In this document: positions 16,468 through 24,213 of the stretch, piece after piece
Position numbering within the stretch: the first letter of the stretch is position 1
Layout: the number at the start of each line of letters is the position of its first letter
Source of the DNA: CADEED01 sp043747835
GTDB taxonomy: Bacteria > Pseudomonadota > Gammaproteobacteria > Steroidobacterales > Steroidobacteraceae
DNA length: 64,000 nucleotides
Direction of reading: 5' to 3'
Assembly: GCA_043747835.1 (NCBI GenBank)
Contig: JAYTOK010000060.1
Coordinates: 1-64,000 of the forward strand
Made by a program: the position numbers and the translations under genes
The notes under the pieces: model-generated
The model's input: only the letters and a program-made list of their open reading frames with translations
Databases searched by the model: none
What the model was told of the DNA's origin: nothing

Positions 16468-17493
16468 TTGCGAATTCTTCTCGTCACAGACGCCTGGGAA
16501 CCCCAGGTCAACGGTGTGGTGCGCACGCTCAAGACGACAGCGCGCGAACTCACGGCGATGGGCCACGAAGTCCGCTTCCTCACGCCGCTCGAATTCCGCA
16601 CGCTGCCTTGCCCGACGTATCCCGAGATCCGCCTGTCGCTGTTTCCGGGCTCGGGCGTGAACTCTGCGATCCGCGAGTTCGATCCCGACGTGCTGCACAT
16701 CGCGACGGAAGGGCCCCTCGGCATGGCCGCGCGACGCTTCGCGCTGCGCAATGATTTCCCGTTCACGACCGCTTACCACACACGTTTCCCGGAATACGTT
16801 CACGCGCGATTGCGGCTGCCGCTGTCGTGGAGCTACGCGTGGCTGCGCCATTTCCACAGGTACTCGAAGAGCGTGATGGCCCCGACGCAGGTCGTCGTCA
16901 ACGATCTCGAGGCTGAAGGATTCCAGAACGTGAAGCTCTGGTCGCGCGGTGTCGACGCCGATATCTTTCACCCGCAACCCAGCAAGCGACTCGACAGCAA
17001 GCCGCCTATCTTCCTGTACGTCGGTCGTGTGGCCGTCGAGAAGAACGTCGAAGCCTTTTGCGAGCTGAGTCTTCCCGGATCGAAGTGGGTCGTGGGCGAC
17101 GGACCCGCGTTGGAGAAGATCCGCGCGCGCTTCCCGGCAATCAACTATCTGGGCGTGCTCGAGCGCGAGGATCTCGCGAAGGTCTATGCGGCCGCGGATG
17201 TGTTTGTCTTCCCCAGCAAGACGGACACGTTCGGTCTCGTGTTGTTAGAGGCCATGGCCTGCGGGTTGCCCGTCGCCGCGTATCCGGTGACCGGTCCGCG
17301 CGATGTGATCGGCGATTCGAAGGCGGGGGTTCTGCACGAGGACCTGCGCACAGCGTGTCTCGGGGCGCTCGAGCTCAAGCGCGAGGACGCATTGGCGCGG
17401 TCCCGTCTTTTCACATGGCGGTCCGCGACCGAGCAGTTCTTCGGGCACCTGCACCCGCGAAAGCGTTCGGTACCGCTACCGGTGTTTGCTTGA
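16468..17493 (+). CDS. GT4-type glycosyltransferase
   Basis: This 341-residue GT-B fold protein begins MRILLVTDAWEPQVNGVVRT from a TTG codon at 16468 with AGGAGA 6 bp upstream. A GTG at 16411 is in frame but has no ribosome-binding site and would add residues before the family start. The C-terminal donor domain shows LYVGRVAVEKNVEAF, the VFPSKTDTFGLVLLEAMACG signature and PVAAYPVTGPRDV. It resembles MgtA-like mannosyl/glucosyltransferases acting on diacylglycerol or phosphatidylinositol acceptors. It sits between the operon and the permease and is probably unrelated to amine catabolism. Confidence 0.82.
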   Translation: MRILLVTDAWEPQVNGVVRTLKTTARELTAMGHEVRFLTPLEFRTLPCPTYPEIRLSLFPGSGVNSAIREFDPDVLHIATEGPLGMAARRFALRNDFPFTTAYHTRFPEYVHARLRLPLSWSYAWLRHFHRYSKSVMAPTQVVVNDLEAEGFQNVKLWSRGVDADIFHPQPSKRLDSKPPIFLYVGRVAVEKNVEAFCELSLPGSKWVVGDGPALEKIRARFPAINYLGVLEREDLAKVYAAADVFVFPSKTDTFGLVLLEAMACGLPVAAYPVTGPRDVIGDSKAGVLHEDLRTACLGALELKREDALARSRLFTWRSATEQFFGHLHPRKRSVPLPVFA

Positions 17494-17620
17494 TTCGCTA
17501 GGGCAAACAATCGCTTGCGCGATTTGCACCGTCCTGTGACGGTGAATCCCCGGGAAAGGGCGCGTCGGGCCTAGTCGTTTCTCTTGCGGGCCGTGTGGAG
17601 GCCCGGCCTATACTCGGCCC

Positions 17621-17714
17621 GGAAAAAGGGGACAGATCTATTTATCTGTTCTGTCGAGGCCGCAGTCCGGCCGCTGCGGCGGTGAACAGATAAATAGATC
17701 TGTCCCCTTTTTCC
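17621..17714. repeat. Perfect 30-bp inverted repeat with AGATCTGTCCCC core
   Basis: Arms 17621-17650 and 17685-17714 are exact reverse complements, separated by a 34-bp GC-rich loop. The right arm matches the start of the window (1-25). It lies 31 bp before the permease start, in a gap with no other gene, so it could be a transcriptional barrier or a mobile palindrome. Confidence 0.85.
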
Positions 17715-17744
17715 GAACACAAGAAAAACATCGGGGAGTCGCGC

Positions 17745-19259
17745 ATGAACGAGCAATCTTCGTCCGGCGGCGTCAGCTACAAACAAGTTGAAGCTGACTA
17801 TTTCGCGAAGCGTGGGCTTCGCCGTTACGCCAAGGTCTGGTCTCTTTGGGCACTCGGCGTCGGCGCCGTGATCTCGGGACATTATTCGGGTTGGAACTTC
17901 GGTCTCACGAACGGCTTCGGCTCGATGCTGGCCGCGCTGTTCATCATCGCCGCCATGTACTGGGGACTGATCTTCAGTCTCGCCGAGATGTCGCCCGCAC
18001 TCCCGCACACGGGAGCGGCGTATTCCTTCGCGCGCAGCGCGATGGGACCTTGGGGCGGAATGTTCACCGGTCTCGCGGAGAGCATCGAATACATCCTCAC
18101 TCCGGCGGTCATCGTCTTTTTCATCGGGTCGTATATGGGCGCCATATTCGACACAGGGCCTCAATACCAACCAGTCTGGTGGCTCGCGTCCTACATCGTG
18201 TTCCTGCTGCTCAACCTGTTAGGCGTGGAGCTGTCGTTCCGCGTGTCGGTCATCGTCACCGTCGCGGCGCTGCTCATCCTCGCCGTGTTCTGGGTCAGCG
18301 CGCTGCCATCGATCGACTTCGAGCGCTGGGCGCTGAACATTGGCATCGCGGCCGATGGCTCGAAGGTCGAGTTGCCCGAGGGTGGCGGATCCTGGTTCCC
18401 GCTCGGATTCAAAGGCGTGCTCATGGCGCTGCCGTTTGCCGTCTGGCTGTTCCTGGCAATCGAGCAGTTGCCACTGGCCGCGGAAGAGTCCGCCGATCCG
18501 AAGAAGGACATGCCGCGGGGTCTCATCCTCGGAATGTTGACGCTCATGGTGTCGGCACTGCTCATCACCTTCCTGAACTCGAGCGTGGGCTCGACCGAGG
18601 AAGGGAAGATGCACGGTGCATTCTCGCTGGCGACTTCCGGTGAGCCGTTGCTGGATGGCTTCCGCGTGTTGTACGGCAGCGGCGCCGCCAAGACGCTGGC
18701 CTTCCTCGCGGTCATCGGACTCATCGCGAGTTTCCACACGATCATCTATGCGTACGGCCGGCAGATCTACTCGCTGGCTCGCGCCGGCTACTACCTGCCG
18801 TTCATGTCGCTCACGAACGATAAGAAAGTGCCGCACATGGCGCTGTACGTCGGTTCGGCGCTCGGCTTCGCCACCATGATGATCCTCTGGTACGTGCTCG
18901 GCTCCGAGAAAGGCGGCGCGATCATCGGTTCGACGCTGCTCAACATGGCGGTGTTCGGCGCGATGATTTCGTACGCGATGCAGGGTCTCTCGTTCATCTT
19001 GCTGCGCAAAAACATGCCCGGCATCGTGCGGCCGTATCGCAGTCCTGTCGGCGTGCCGGGCGCTGTAGTCACTATCGTTGTTGCGCTCGTCACGATCTAC
19101 TACCAGTTGCAGGATCCGATCTATCAGAAGGCCGTGCTCGCGGTGCTCGCGTTCTACGTGCTCGGCATCCTGTACTTCGCGATCTACGGGCGGAACCAGC
19201 TCATCCTCTCGCCCGAGGAAGAGTTCGCGCTCAGCAAAGGCGCAAAGGCACACGACTGA
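17745..19259 (+). CDS. APC-superfamily permease, ethanolamine-permease-like
   Basis: This 504-residue transporter has 12 or so transmembrane helices. The N-terminal pattern YFAKRGLRRYAKVWSLWALG, VGAVISGHYSGWNFG and LAEMSPALPHTGAAYSFAR strongly resembles the ethanolamine permease (TIGR00908) group as I remember it. It follows the gamma-glutamylation operon after the glycosyltransferase and a palindrome, so it may have its own promoter. If the assignment is right it supplies ethanolamine or a related amino-alcohol to that operon. The alternative is a general amino-acid permease. Confidence 0.82.
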   Translation: MNEQSSSGGVSYKQVEADYFAKRGLRRYAKVWSLWALGVGAVISGHYSGWNFGLTNGFGSMLAALFIIAAMYWGLIFSLAEMSPALPHTGAAYSFARSAMGPWGGMFTGLAESIEYILTPAVIVFFIGSYMGAIFDTGPQYQPVWWLASYIVFLLLNLLGVELSFRVSVIVTVAALLILAVFWVSALPSIDFERWALNIGIAADGSKVELPEGGGSWFPLGFKGVLMALPFAVWLFLAIEQLPLAAEESADPKKDMPRGLILGMLTLMVSALLITFLNSSVGSTEEGKMHGAFSLATSGEPLLDGFRVLYGSGAAKTLAFLAVIGLIASFHTIIYAYGRQIYSLARAGYYLPFMSLTNDKKVPHMALYVGSALGFATMMILWYVLGSEKGGAIIGSTLLNMAVFGAMISYAMQGLSFILLRKNMPGIVRPYRSPVGVPGAVVTIVVALVTIYYQLQDPIYQKAVLAVLAFYVLGILYFAIYGRNQLILSPEEEFALSKGAKAHD

Positions 19260-19282
19260 GAGGGGGGCCTCGAGGGAGAACC

Positions 19283-19310
19283 GGGGCGCGTTGCGAAAGC
19301 GGCGCGCCCC
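19283..19310 (+). terminator. Hairpin after the permease gene
   Basis: GGGGCGCG (19283-19290) pairs with CGCGCCCC (19303-19310) across a 12-base loop, 23 bp past the permease stop. There is no clear U-tract, so it is either a weak intrinsic terminator or an mRNA-end-protecting stem. Confidence 0.5.
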
Positions 19311-19334
19311 TGATCTTGTCGGGAGAGGAAGTTC

Positions 19335-20060
19335 ATGAGCGTGCTCGCAGGGGTTCTCGTTGCCGGTGCTGCGGGCGTTGCCGCCTACGCGGTGGTCGAC
19401 AAGTATCGGACGCGCCTGAAGCGCGAGGCGTACATCCGCGCTTACATGTTTCCGCGCGGCGTGTTCGAAAAGCTGCACAAGGCCCATCCCACTCTCGAAG
19501 TGAAGAATCAACAGCTCTTGGCGCGAGCGCTGCGGCAGTTCTTTCTCACTTATCACAAGAGCGGACATCAACGTGTCGCGATGCCATCGCAGGCTGTCGA
19601 CGATCTTTGGCACGAGTTCATCCTCTTCACTCGCGACTACAAAAAATTCTGCGACGAGGCATTCGGAACTTTCCTGCATCACACGCCGGCGGTGAAGCTC
19701 GGAGGGGTTCGTTCCGACAACGAGGGCCTTCGCCGGGTGTGGTGGTTTGCGTGCCTCGAGGAGAACATAAACCCGCGCCGCGCGACTCGGTTGCCCCTGT
19801 TGTTCGCCATCGATCGTAAACTCGGTATCGCGAACGGCTTCGTGTACACCCTCGATTGCCGACGCGCGATTGCGGACGTCACGCAGGGATCGCGCGCTGG
19901 CACGCAATGCGCGGAGGCGTTCGGTGATTCGAGCGTCGATGGATCGACCGACGGACTCGGATGCTCTGGCGGTGGCGGCTCAGGCGATTCCGGTGGGCTT
20001 TTCGGCGGAGATTCCGGTGGCGATGGTGGAGGCTGCGGCGGTGGCTGCGGCGGAGATTGA
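19335..20060 (+). CDS. Glycine-rich domain-containing (GRDP-like) protein
   Basis: This 241-residue protein has an N-terminal hydrophobic helix (MSVLAGVLVAGAAGVAAYAV), then a GRDP-like domain with QAVDDLWHEFILFTRDYKKF, and a C-terminal low-complexity tail (about residues 205-241) rich in Gly, Ser, Asp and Cys. Similar tails occur in TIGR04222-type proteins, but the function is unknown. It is separated by 12 bp from the TPR gene and probably shares a transcript with it. Confidence 0.65.
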   Translation: MSVLAGVLVAGAAGVAAYAVVDKYRTRLKREAYIRAYMFPRGVFEKLHKAHPTLEVKNQQLLARALRQFFLTYHKSGHQRVAMPSQAVDDLWHEFILFTRDYKKFCDEAFGTFLHHTPAVKLGGVRSDNEGLRRVWWFACLEENINPRRATRLPLLFAIDRKLGIANGFVYTLDCRRAIADVTQGSRAGTQCAEAFGDSSVDGSTDGLGCSGGGGSGDSGGLFGGDSGGDGGGCGGGCGGD

Positions 20061-20072
20061 AACAGGCACGAG

Positions 20073-20942
20073 ATGAGTGAAAGAAGGCCCGCGGAAGACC
20101 TGATCGACGAGGCGAGCGCGTTGCTGGATGTGGGCGACGACGAAGCCGCGCTCAAGAAATACTTCGCCGCGCTCGAGATGGATATCACTGACTCCCGCGT
20201 TCACTACAACATCGGCCTCATCTACAAATACCGCGGCGCCTGGAAAGACTCCTTCAAGTACAACAAGCGCGCCTCCGAGCTCGCACCGGATGACGAAGCG
20301 GCGCACTGGAATCTCGCGATCGCCGCAACTGCACTGCGCGACTGGAAGACGGCGCGGTCGGTATGGAAAGGGCTCGGCATGCCGATCGAGCCGGGCGATT
20401 CGGAAATCGAGGAGAACTTCGGTGGGACGCCAGTGCGGCTGAATCCGGACGGAGATGCCGAGGTGGTTTGGGCGCGGCGCATCTGCCCCGTGCGCACTCG
20501 AATCGAGAGCATTCCATTCTCGCGCTCCGGCATCGCGTTCGGCGACGTCGTGCTCAACGACGGCGCGCCCGTGGGACATCGCCTCGATCAGAACGGAAAG
20601 GAGCGGCCGGTGTTCAACATGCTCGAGCTGTTCGAGCCCGGTCCGTACAGCACGTACGTCGTCGAAGCGATCGCGGATGATGAAGCCGCGGTGACGCGAC
20701 TCGAGGAGCTGTGCGATGCGCGCAAACTACCGGTCGAAGATTGGGCGTCGAGCGTGACCAACCTGTGCAAGGCGTGCAGCGAAGGGCGGCCGCATGAACA
20801 GCACGATCACGAAGCGCCGACGCCGGCGTGGGATCGCGAACGAATCATCGCGATCGCGGCGAGCGACGGCAACGAGGTCGAAGCGGTGCTGAAGGAGTGG
20901 GGCGGGGAAGTGACCGACTGGGGCGTCGCGCTCGAGCGCTGA
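20073..20942 (+). CDS. TPR-repeat protein
   Basis: This 289-residue protein starts with about two to three TPR units (LIDEASALLDVGDDEAALKK, HYNIGLIYKYRGAWKDSFKY, AAHWNLAIAATALRDWKTAR). A C-terminal alpha/beta region of about 170 residues follows, with WARRICPVRTRIESIPFSRS and LFEPGPYSTYVVEA. The second half does not match a family I can name; it includes a CxxC-like pair (LCKACSEG). It is probably cytoplasmic. The downstream palindrome at 20944-20972 sits directly after its TGA. Confidence 0.7.
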   Translation: MSERRPAEDLIDEASALLDVGDDEAALKKYFAALEMDITDSRVHYNIGLIYKYRGAWKDSFKYNKRASELAPDDEAAHWNLAIAATALRDWKTARSVWKGLGMPIEPGDSEIEENFGGTPVRLNPDGDAEVVWARRICPVRTRIESIPFSRSGIAFGDVVLNDGAPVGHRLDQNGKERPVFNMLELFEPGPYSTYVVEAIADDEAAVTRLEELCDARKLPVEDWASSVTNLCKACSEGRPHEQHDHEAPTPAWDRERIIAIAASDGNEVEAVLKEWGGEVTDWGVALER

Positions 20943-20943
20943 A

Positions 20944-20972
20944 GGAAAATTAGGGCCTGACCCTAATTTTCC
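20944..20972. repeat. Palindrome between convergent genes
   Basis: GGAAAATTAGGG and CCCTAATTTTCC are perfect 12-bp arms around CCTGA. It is the GGGCCTGACCC member of the palindrome family in this window. The TAG stop of the DUF3750 gene (minus strand) lies inside the right arm. Its position between two converging genes suits a bidirectional terminator. Confidence 0.8.
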
Positions 20973-21748
20973 GCCGCGATGGTCACCGGCTCCGGCTGAT
21001 TCTTCGGACCGAGTCTCCCCACGATCGGCAGCTTGATCGACAGGCTCTTCGGGTCCACGCCGAAGTTGAGCCCGAGCAGATTCACTTCCACTCCCTCTTC
21101 GAGACCGGCCGCCACGCCGACGACGCCGAACAGGCTCGCCTGGCCGCCGGTGCCGCTCGGCGTCTTGCCCACCGATTTCCAGCCAAGGTAGTCCTTGCCG
21201 ATCGCGGTGGGTGGCAGGTCGACGCGCAGCTCCGGCACCTTGCGCAGGACGAAGGCGACGAAGGTGTTCGAGTTCGGCCCCGGCCAGATGTGGTAGCGAT
21301 CCGGGTAAGGGTACGCGGCGACCGCGTTTTCGATGCGCTGGATGATCTCGTCGACGCCGGGGCCGCGGATGTCACCTAACAATTCTGGCTTGTTGCCGTA
21401 CCAGTAACCGTCGGCCGCGCGATTGCGCGCGACCAGCGCCGAGCCGGTCCGTTTGAGGCGCCAGCCCATGACTTCGTGCACGGTGAACTCGGTCGCGTTC
21501 GCGGGCTTCACGGCGATCCAGGTGTGGACGCCGAACCAGCCGCGCCAGCTCACGGCGCGCGCGGAATAGACCTGCACGACGGCTTCGGGCGTTGTCGCGG
21601 GATCGGGCGCGAGGCCGGCGGGTTCGCGCGAGGCGCTACGCCAGTCCGCGGCTCCGAGCTGGCCGGAGAAGCTAAGGTAGGCGACGGAGAGAGGGACGTA
21701 GGCGAGGACGATCGCGAGGGTGAGGCGGCGCTTGCGGGTCTTTGGCAT
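20963..21748 (-). CDS. DUF3750 family protein
   Basis: This 261-residue protein has an N-terminal signal-anchor (LTLAIVLAYVPLSVAYLSFS). It is followed by the DUF3750 domain, with VVQVYSARAVSWRGWFGVHT, AVKPANATEFTVHEVMGWRL and YHIWPGPNSNTFVAFVLRKV. Members are periplasmic or membrane-associated and of unknown function. The C-terminal 60 residues are hydrophobic and glycine-rich (FGVVGVAAGLEEGVEVNLLG), consistent with membrane contact. Its TAG stop is inside the palindrome at 20944-20972. Confidence 0.82.
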   Translation of the reverse strand: MPKTRKRRLTLAIVLAYVPLSVAYLSFSGQLGAADWRSASREPAGLAPDPATTPEAVVQVYSARAVSWRGWFGVHTWIAVKPANATEFTVHEVMGWRLKRTGSALVARNRAADGYWYGNKPELLGDIRGPGVDEIIQRIENAVAAYPYPDRYHIWPGPNSNTFVAFVLRKVPELRVDLPPTAIGKDYLGWKSVGKTPSGTGGQASLFGVVGVAAGLEEGVEVNLLGLNFGVDPKSLSIKLPIVGRLGPKNQPEPVTIAAEN

Positions 21749-21793
21749 ATGTCAGAGACAGTAGCAGCGATTGGGTAGTTCCACCTGACTCAG

Positions 21794-24190
21794 CTATTGC
21801 TGGGGCGCGGTTTGCTGGCTTTTGCGAAGATCGTCGTAGGCGCGCTGCAGCGATGAATACAGTTCGGCGTGCTGAGCGGCCAGCGCGACGTGATCGCAGA
21901 GTTGGCGCAAAAAATCACACTCGACACTGGAAAAGCCGCGGGCGCGAAGCCGGGTGACAATCACTGCGCCAATGACCTTGGTGTCGACTACCAACGGCAC
22001 GATCACGAGCGCTTTCAGCCCCGCACGTGCGAGTCGTTGCGAAAACTGAACGGGTGATGAAGTGATGTTTGCCTCGTGAACGAGATGCCCCCAGGCAACT
22101 CGCATGAGGCCGTTCTCGCTCATCGCGATTCTGGTGCCTACTGGCAGGTTCAATTCGATCGATAGTGCCTGGCTTTTGGTGCCGACGTGTTGCACGGTCA
22201 GCAATCCATTTTCCGAGTCATGCAAACAAAGACACCCGAAGTCGATCGGGAGTTGCTCCTCCAGCATGCGCATGACTGCCTGGAAGATACTTGCAAGATC
22301 GTGGCGCTCATCGATTGCCTGCGTGATCTGGGCGAGTAATCGTAGCTGATTGAGTTGCCCCTCCTGTCGCACGGAGCTTGCCGCAAGGCTCTGGTACAAC
22401 ATTGCGTTGTCGATAGCCACGGCCGCCTGCGCGGCGATTCCAAGTGCAATGCGCTCGGCGCGCGCATCGAACACCCCGGCGTCGGGATGACCGAAAAGCA
22501 GACCTCCCAACACAGCACCGCTACGCGAAACCACCGGTAGCGCGAGGTAGCTTCTCACCGGTAGATTGTTCCTCGGCATCCCAAAAGACGGAACACCTCT
22601 CCCTTCACGAGAGTCTTTCATGACGTCGGAGATGCGAATCGCGGCGACGCTTTGAAACATCGATTTGAACTGTGCGGTGCTTTGAGGGACATCCGGGTTC
22701 TGAAACGCCTCTTTGGCTGCGCCGGACAGCGTGAACAGGACCAGCTCTTCGCCGCGGCCATCCGAAATGCTTTGAAAGTACGCACTGAACCGGGCGCCAG
22801 TCAGGCGTGAGGCGGCGTCCGTCACGTGCTGAACCACCATCTTGAGCTCGCGCTCCGACGCGAGCGTTCTCGCTACTCCGAACAACTCTTCGGCTTCTTC
22901 GCGCGCGCGGCGTTCACTCTCGAGCAACACGGCCCGCTCGGTCTCGGCACGCTTGCGATCCGTAATTTCTGTGGCAATGCCAAACACCGCATAGGAATTC
23001 CCTGAAGCGTCGCGCAACGGACACTTCACTGAGACGAAGAACCTCAAACCGTCCTCGTGCGGCAAGACTTCTTCCTCGGTGATAGGCCCTCCGCTGGTCG
23101 CCGCGCGCTCGTCTGCCCGGCGAAAAGCCAACGCTACGTCTCTCGGAAAGAGGTCGAAGTCGGTCTTTCCACGCACGCCGTCGCTGCCAATTTTCATCAG
23201 TTCGTTGAACCGTCGATTGACGAGCAGGTACTGCCCCGCGAGGTCTTTGGCGAAAATGACGGCTGGAGTGTTATCGGCAATTGCCTGAAGAAGTATCTGG
23301 CCTTCCTGAGCAGCTCTTTCTCCGGCGGCGCGTTGCGTGTCGATGCGATTCAGGATGCCCGCACTTTTCCAGATGAGCATCGTGAACACGACGATCGCCG
23401 ACCACACGACCAACGCTCGCCCCAGTTGCGCGTCATACCAACCTGCATCCTCGCCCATTCCACGCAACCATCCGAGAATCGGGGGTATGAGGACGCATGC
23501 CGGCAACAGGCGCCGCGCCATCGTGCCGCCGGCCGAGTTGCTGGCCACGATGGCCATGACACCTTGGTTAGGGCGCGCAGCGAGAATGCTGACGCTCGTG
23601 AGAACCAGGGTAGCGGCCGACATCAGCGGCATCGACGCGGATGAACCGACGCCAGACGCTTCGTGAACATGAAACAGTCCCGCCAGCATCGCGAGAAAGC
23701 TGATGAGGATGGTAGTGAGCGCCAGCCACTCCGAAGGCCGAATCCCGCGTTCGGTGCGCGCGTCGATCAGCAGCAGCGCGGCGCCAACCAACGCGATACT
23801 CAGTGCCAGGTCCGGTGGCATCCAAAGTGTAAATGCCGCGTCTGCTTTTCCGGCTGCGGCATTGCCCCACAGCCTGTCGATTCGCAGGTTCATGTGAAAC
23901 GCATGTTCCGCAAGTGCGAGCACGCCAATGAGTACAACAGCGCCGGCCATGGCGACGGCGAGATGGTGGCGGCGAAGATCGGTCCGCGTGGCTTCCGTAG
24001 CCTGACTCACCGGACGAAGGCGAAGCAGGAGAGTGATTCCCGAAAGGAGAAACGCGATCGCCGCGGCGGGGGTCGTGTTCCAAGGCGCCGGTTCTCCGGC
24101 GACCGAGCCGAGGAGCGTGAGTCCCCCGGACGTCATTGCCGCCAAGGCCGCGATCCGCGCAAACAGAGTGAAGCGATCCGTGAATTCCAT
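21794..24190 (-). CDS. Membrane PAS-GAF-GAF sensor lacking a kinase domain
   Basis: This 798-residue protein has about seven N-terminal transmembrane helices (residues 10-280), a PAS domain (about 295-415; NTPAVIFAKDLAGQYLLVNR), a GAF domain (about 435-585) and a second GAF domain (about 615-780). It stops at AYDDLRKSQQTAPQQ, the linker that in related kinases leads into the H-box, so no histidine or ATPase domain follows. It starts 23 bp after the stop of an upstream histidine kinase gene in the same operon. It may feed a signal to that kinase; truncation by mutation is equally possible. Confidence 0.85.
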   Translation of the reverse strand: MEFTDRFTLFARIAALAAMTSGGLTLLGSVAGEPAPWNTTPAAAIAFLLSGITLLLRLRPVSQATEATRTDLRRHHLAVAMAGAVVLIGVLALAEHAFHMNLRIDRLWGNAAAGKADAAFTLWMPPDLALSIALVGAALLLIDARTERGIRPSEWLALTTILISFLAMLAGLFHVHEASGVGSSASMPLMSAATLVLTSVSILAARPNQGVMAIVASNSAGGTMARRLLPACVLIPPILGWLRGMGEDAGWYDAQLGRALVVWSAIVVFTMLIWKSAGILNRIDTQRAAGERAAQEGQILLQAIADNTPAVIFAKDLAGQYLLVNRRFNELMKIGSDGVRGKTDFDLFPRDVALAFRRADERAATSGGPITEEEVLPHEDGLRFFVSVKCPLRDASGNSYAVFGIATEITDRKRAETERAVLLESERRAREEAEELFGVARTLASERELKMVVQHVTDAASRLTGARFSAYFQSISDGRGEELVLFTLSGAAKEAFQNPDVPQSTAQFKSMFQSVAAIRISDVMKDSREGRGVPSFGMPRNNLPVRSYLALPVVSRSGAVLGGLLFGHPDAGVFDARAERIALGIAAQAAVAIDNAMLYQSLAASSVRQEGQLNQLRLLAQITQAIDERHDLASIFQAVMRMLEEQLPIDFGCLCLHDSENGLLTVQHVGTKSQALSIELNLPVGTRIAMSENGLMRVAWGHLVHEANITSSPVQFSQRLARAGLKALVIVPLVVDTKVIGAVIVTRLRARGFSSVECDFLRQLCDHVALAAQHAELYSSLQRAYDDLRKSQQTAPQQ

Positions 24191-24213
24191 CTGTCAGATC
24201 CCGTTGGGTGAGC

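Noticed and set aside
18219..19907. Antisense open frame of 562 codons across the permease and the next gene
   Set aside because: It spans two unrelated plus-strand genes and encodes low-complexity charged sequence; a shadow frame.
19950..20060. Gly/Cys-coding tail as a tandem DNA repeat
   Set aside because: The repeats are short codon reiterations (GGN, TGC) in a real protein tail, not a separate repeat element.
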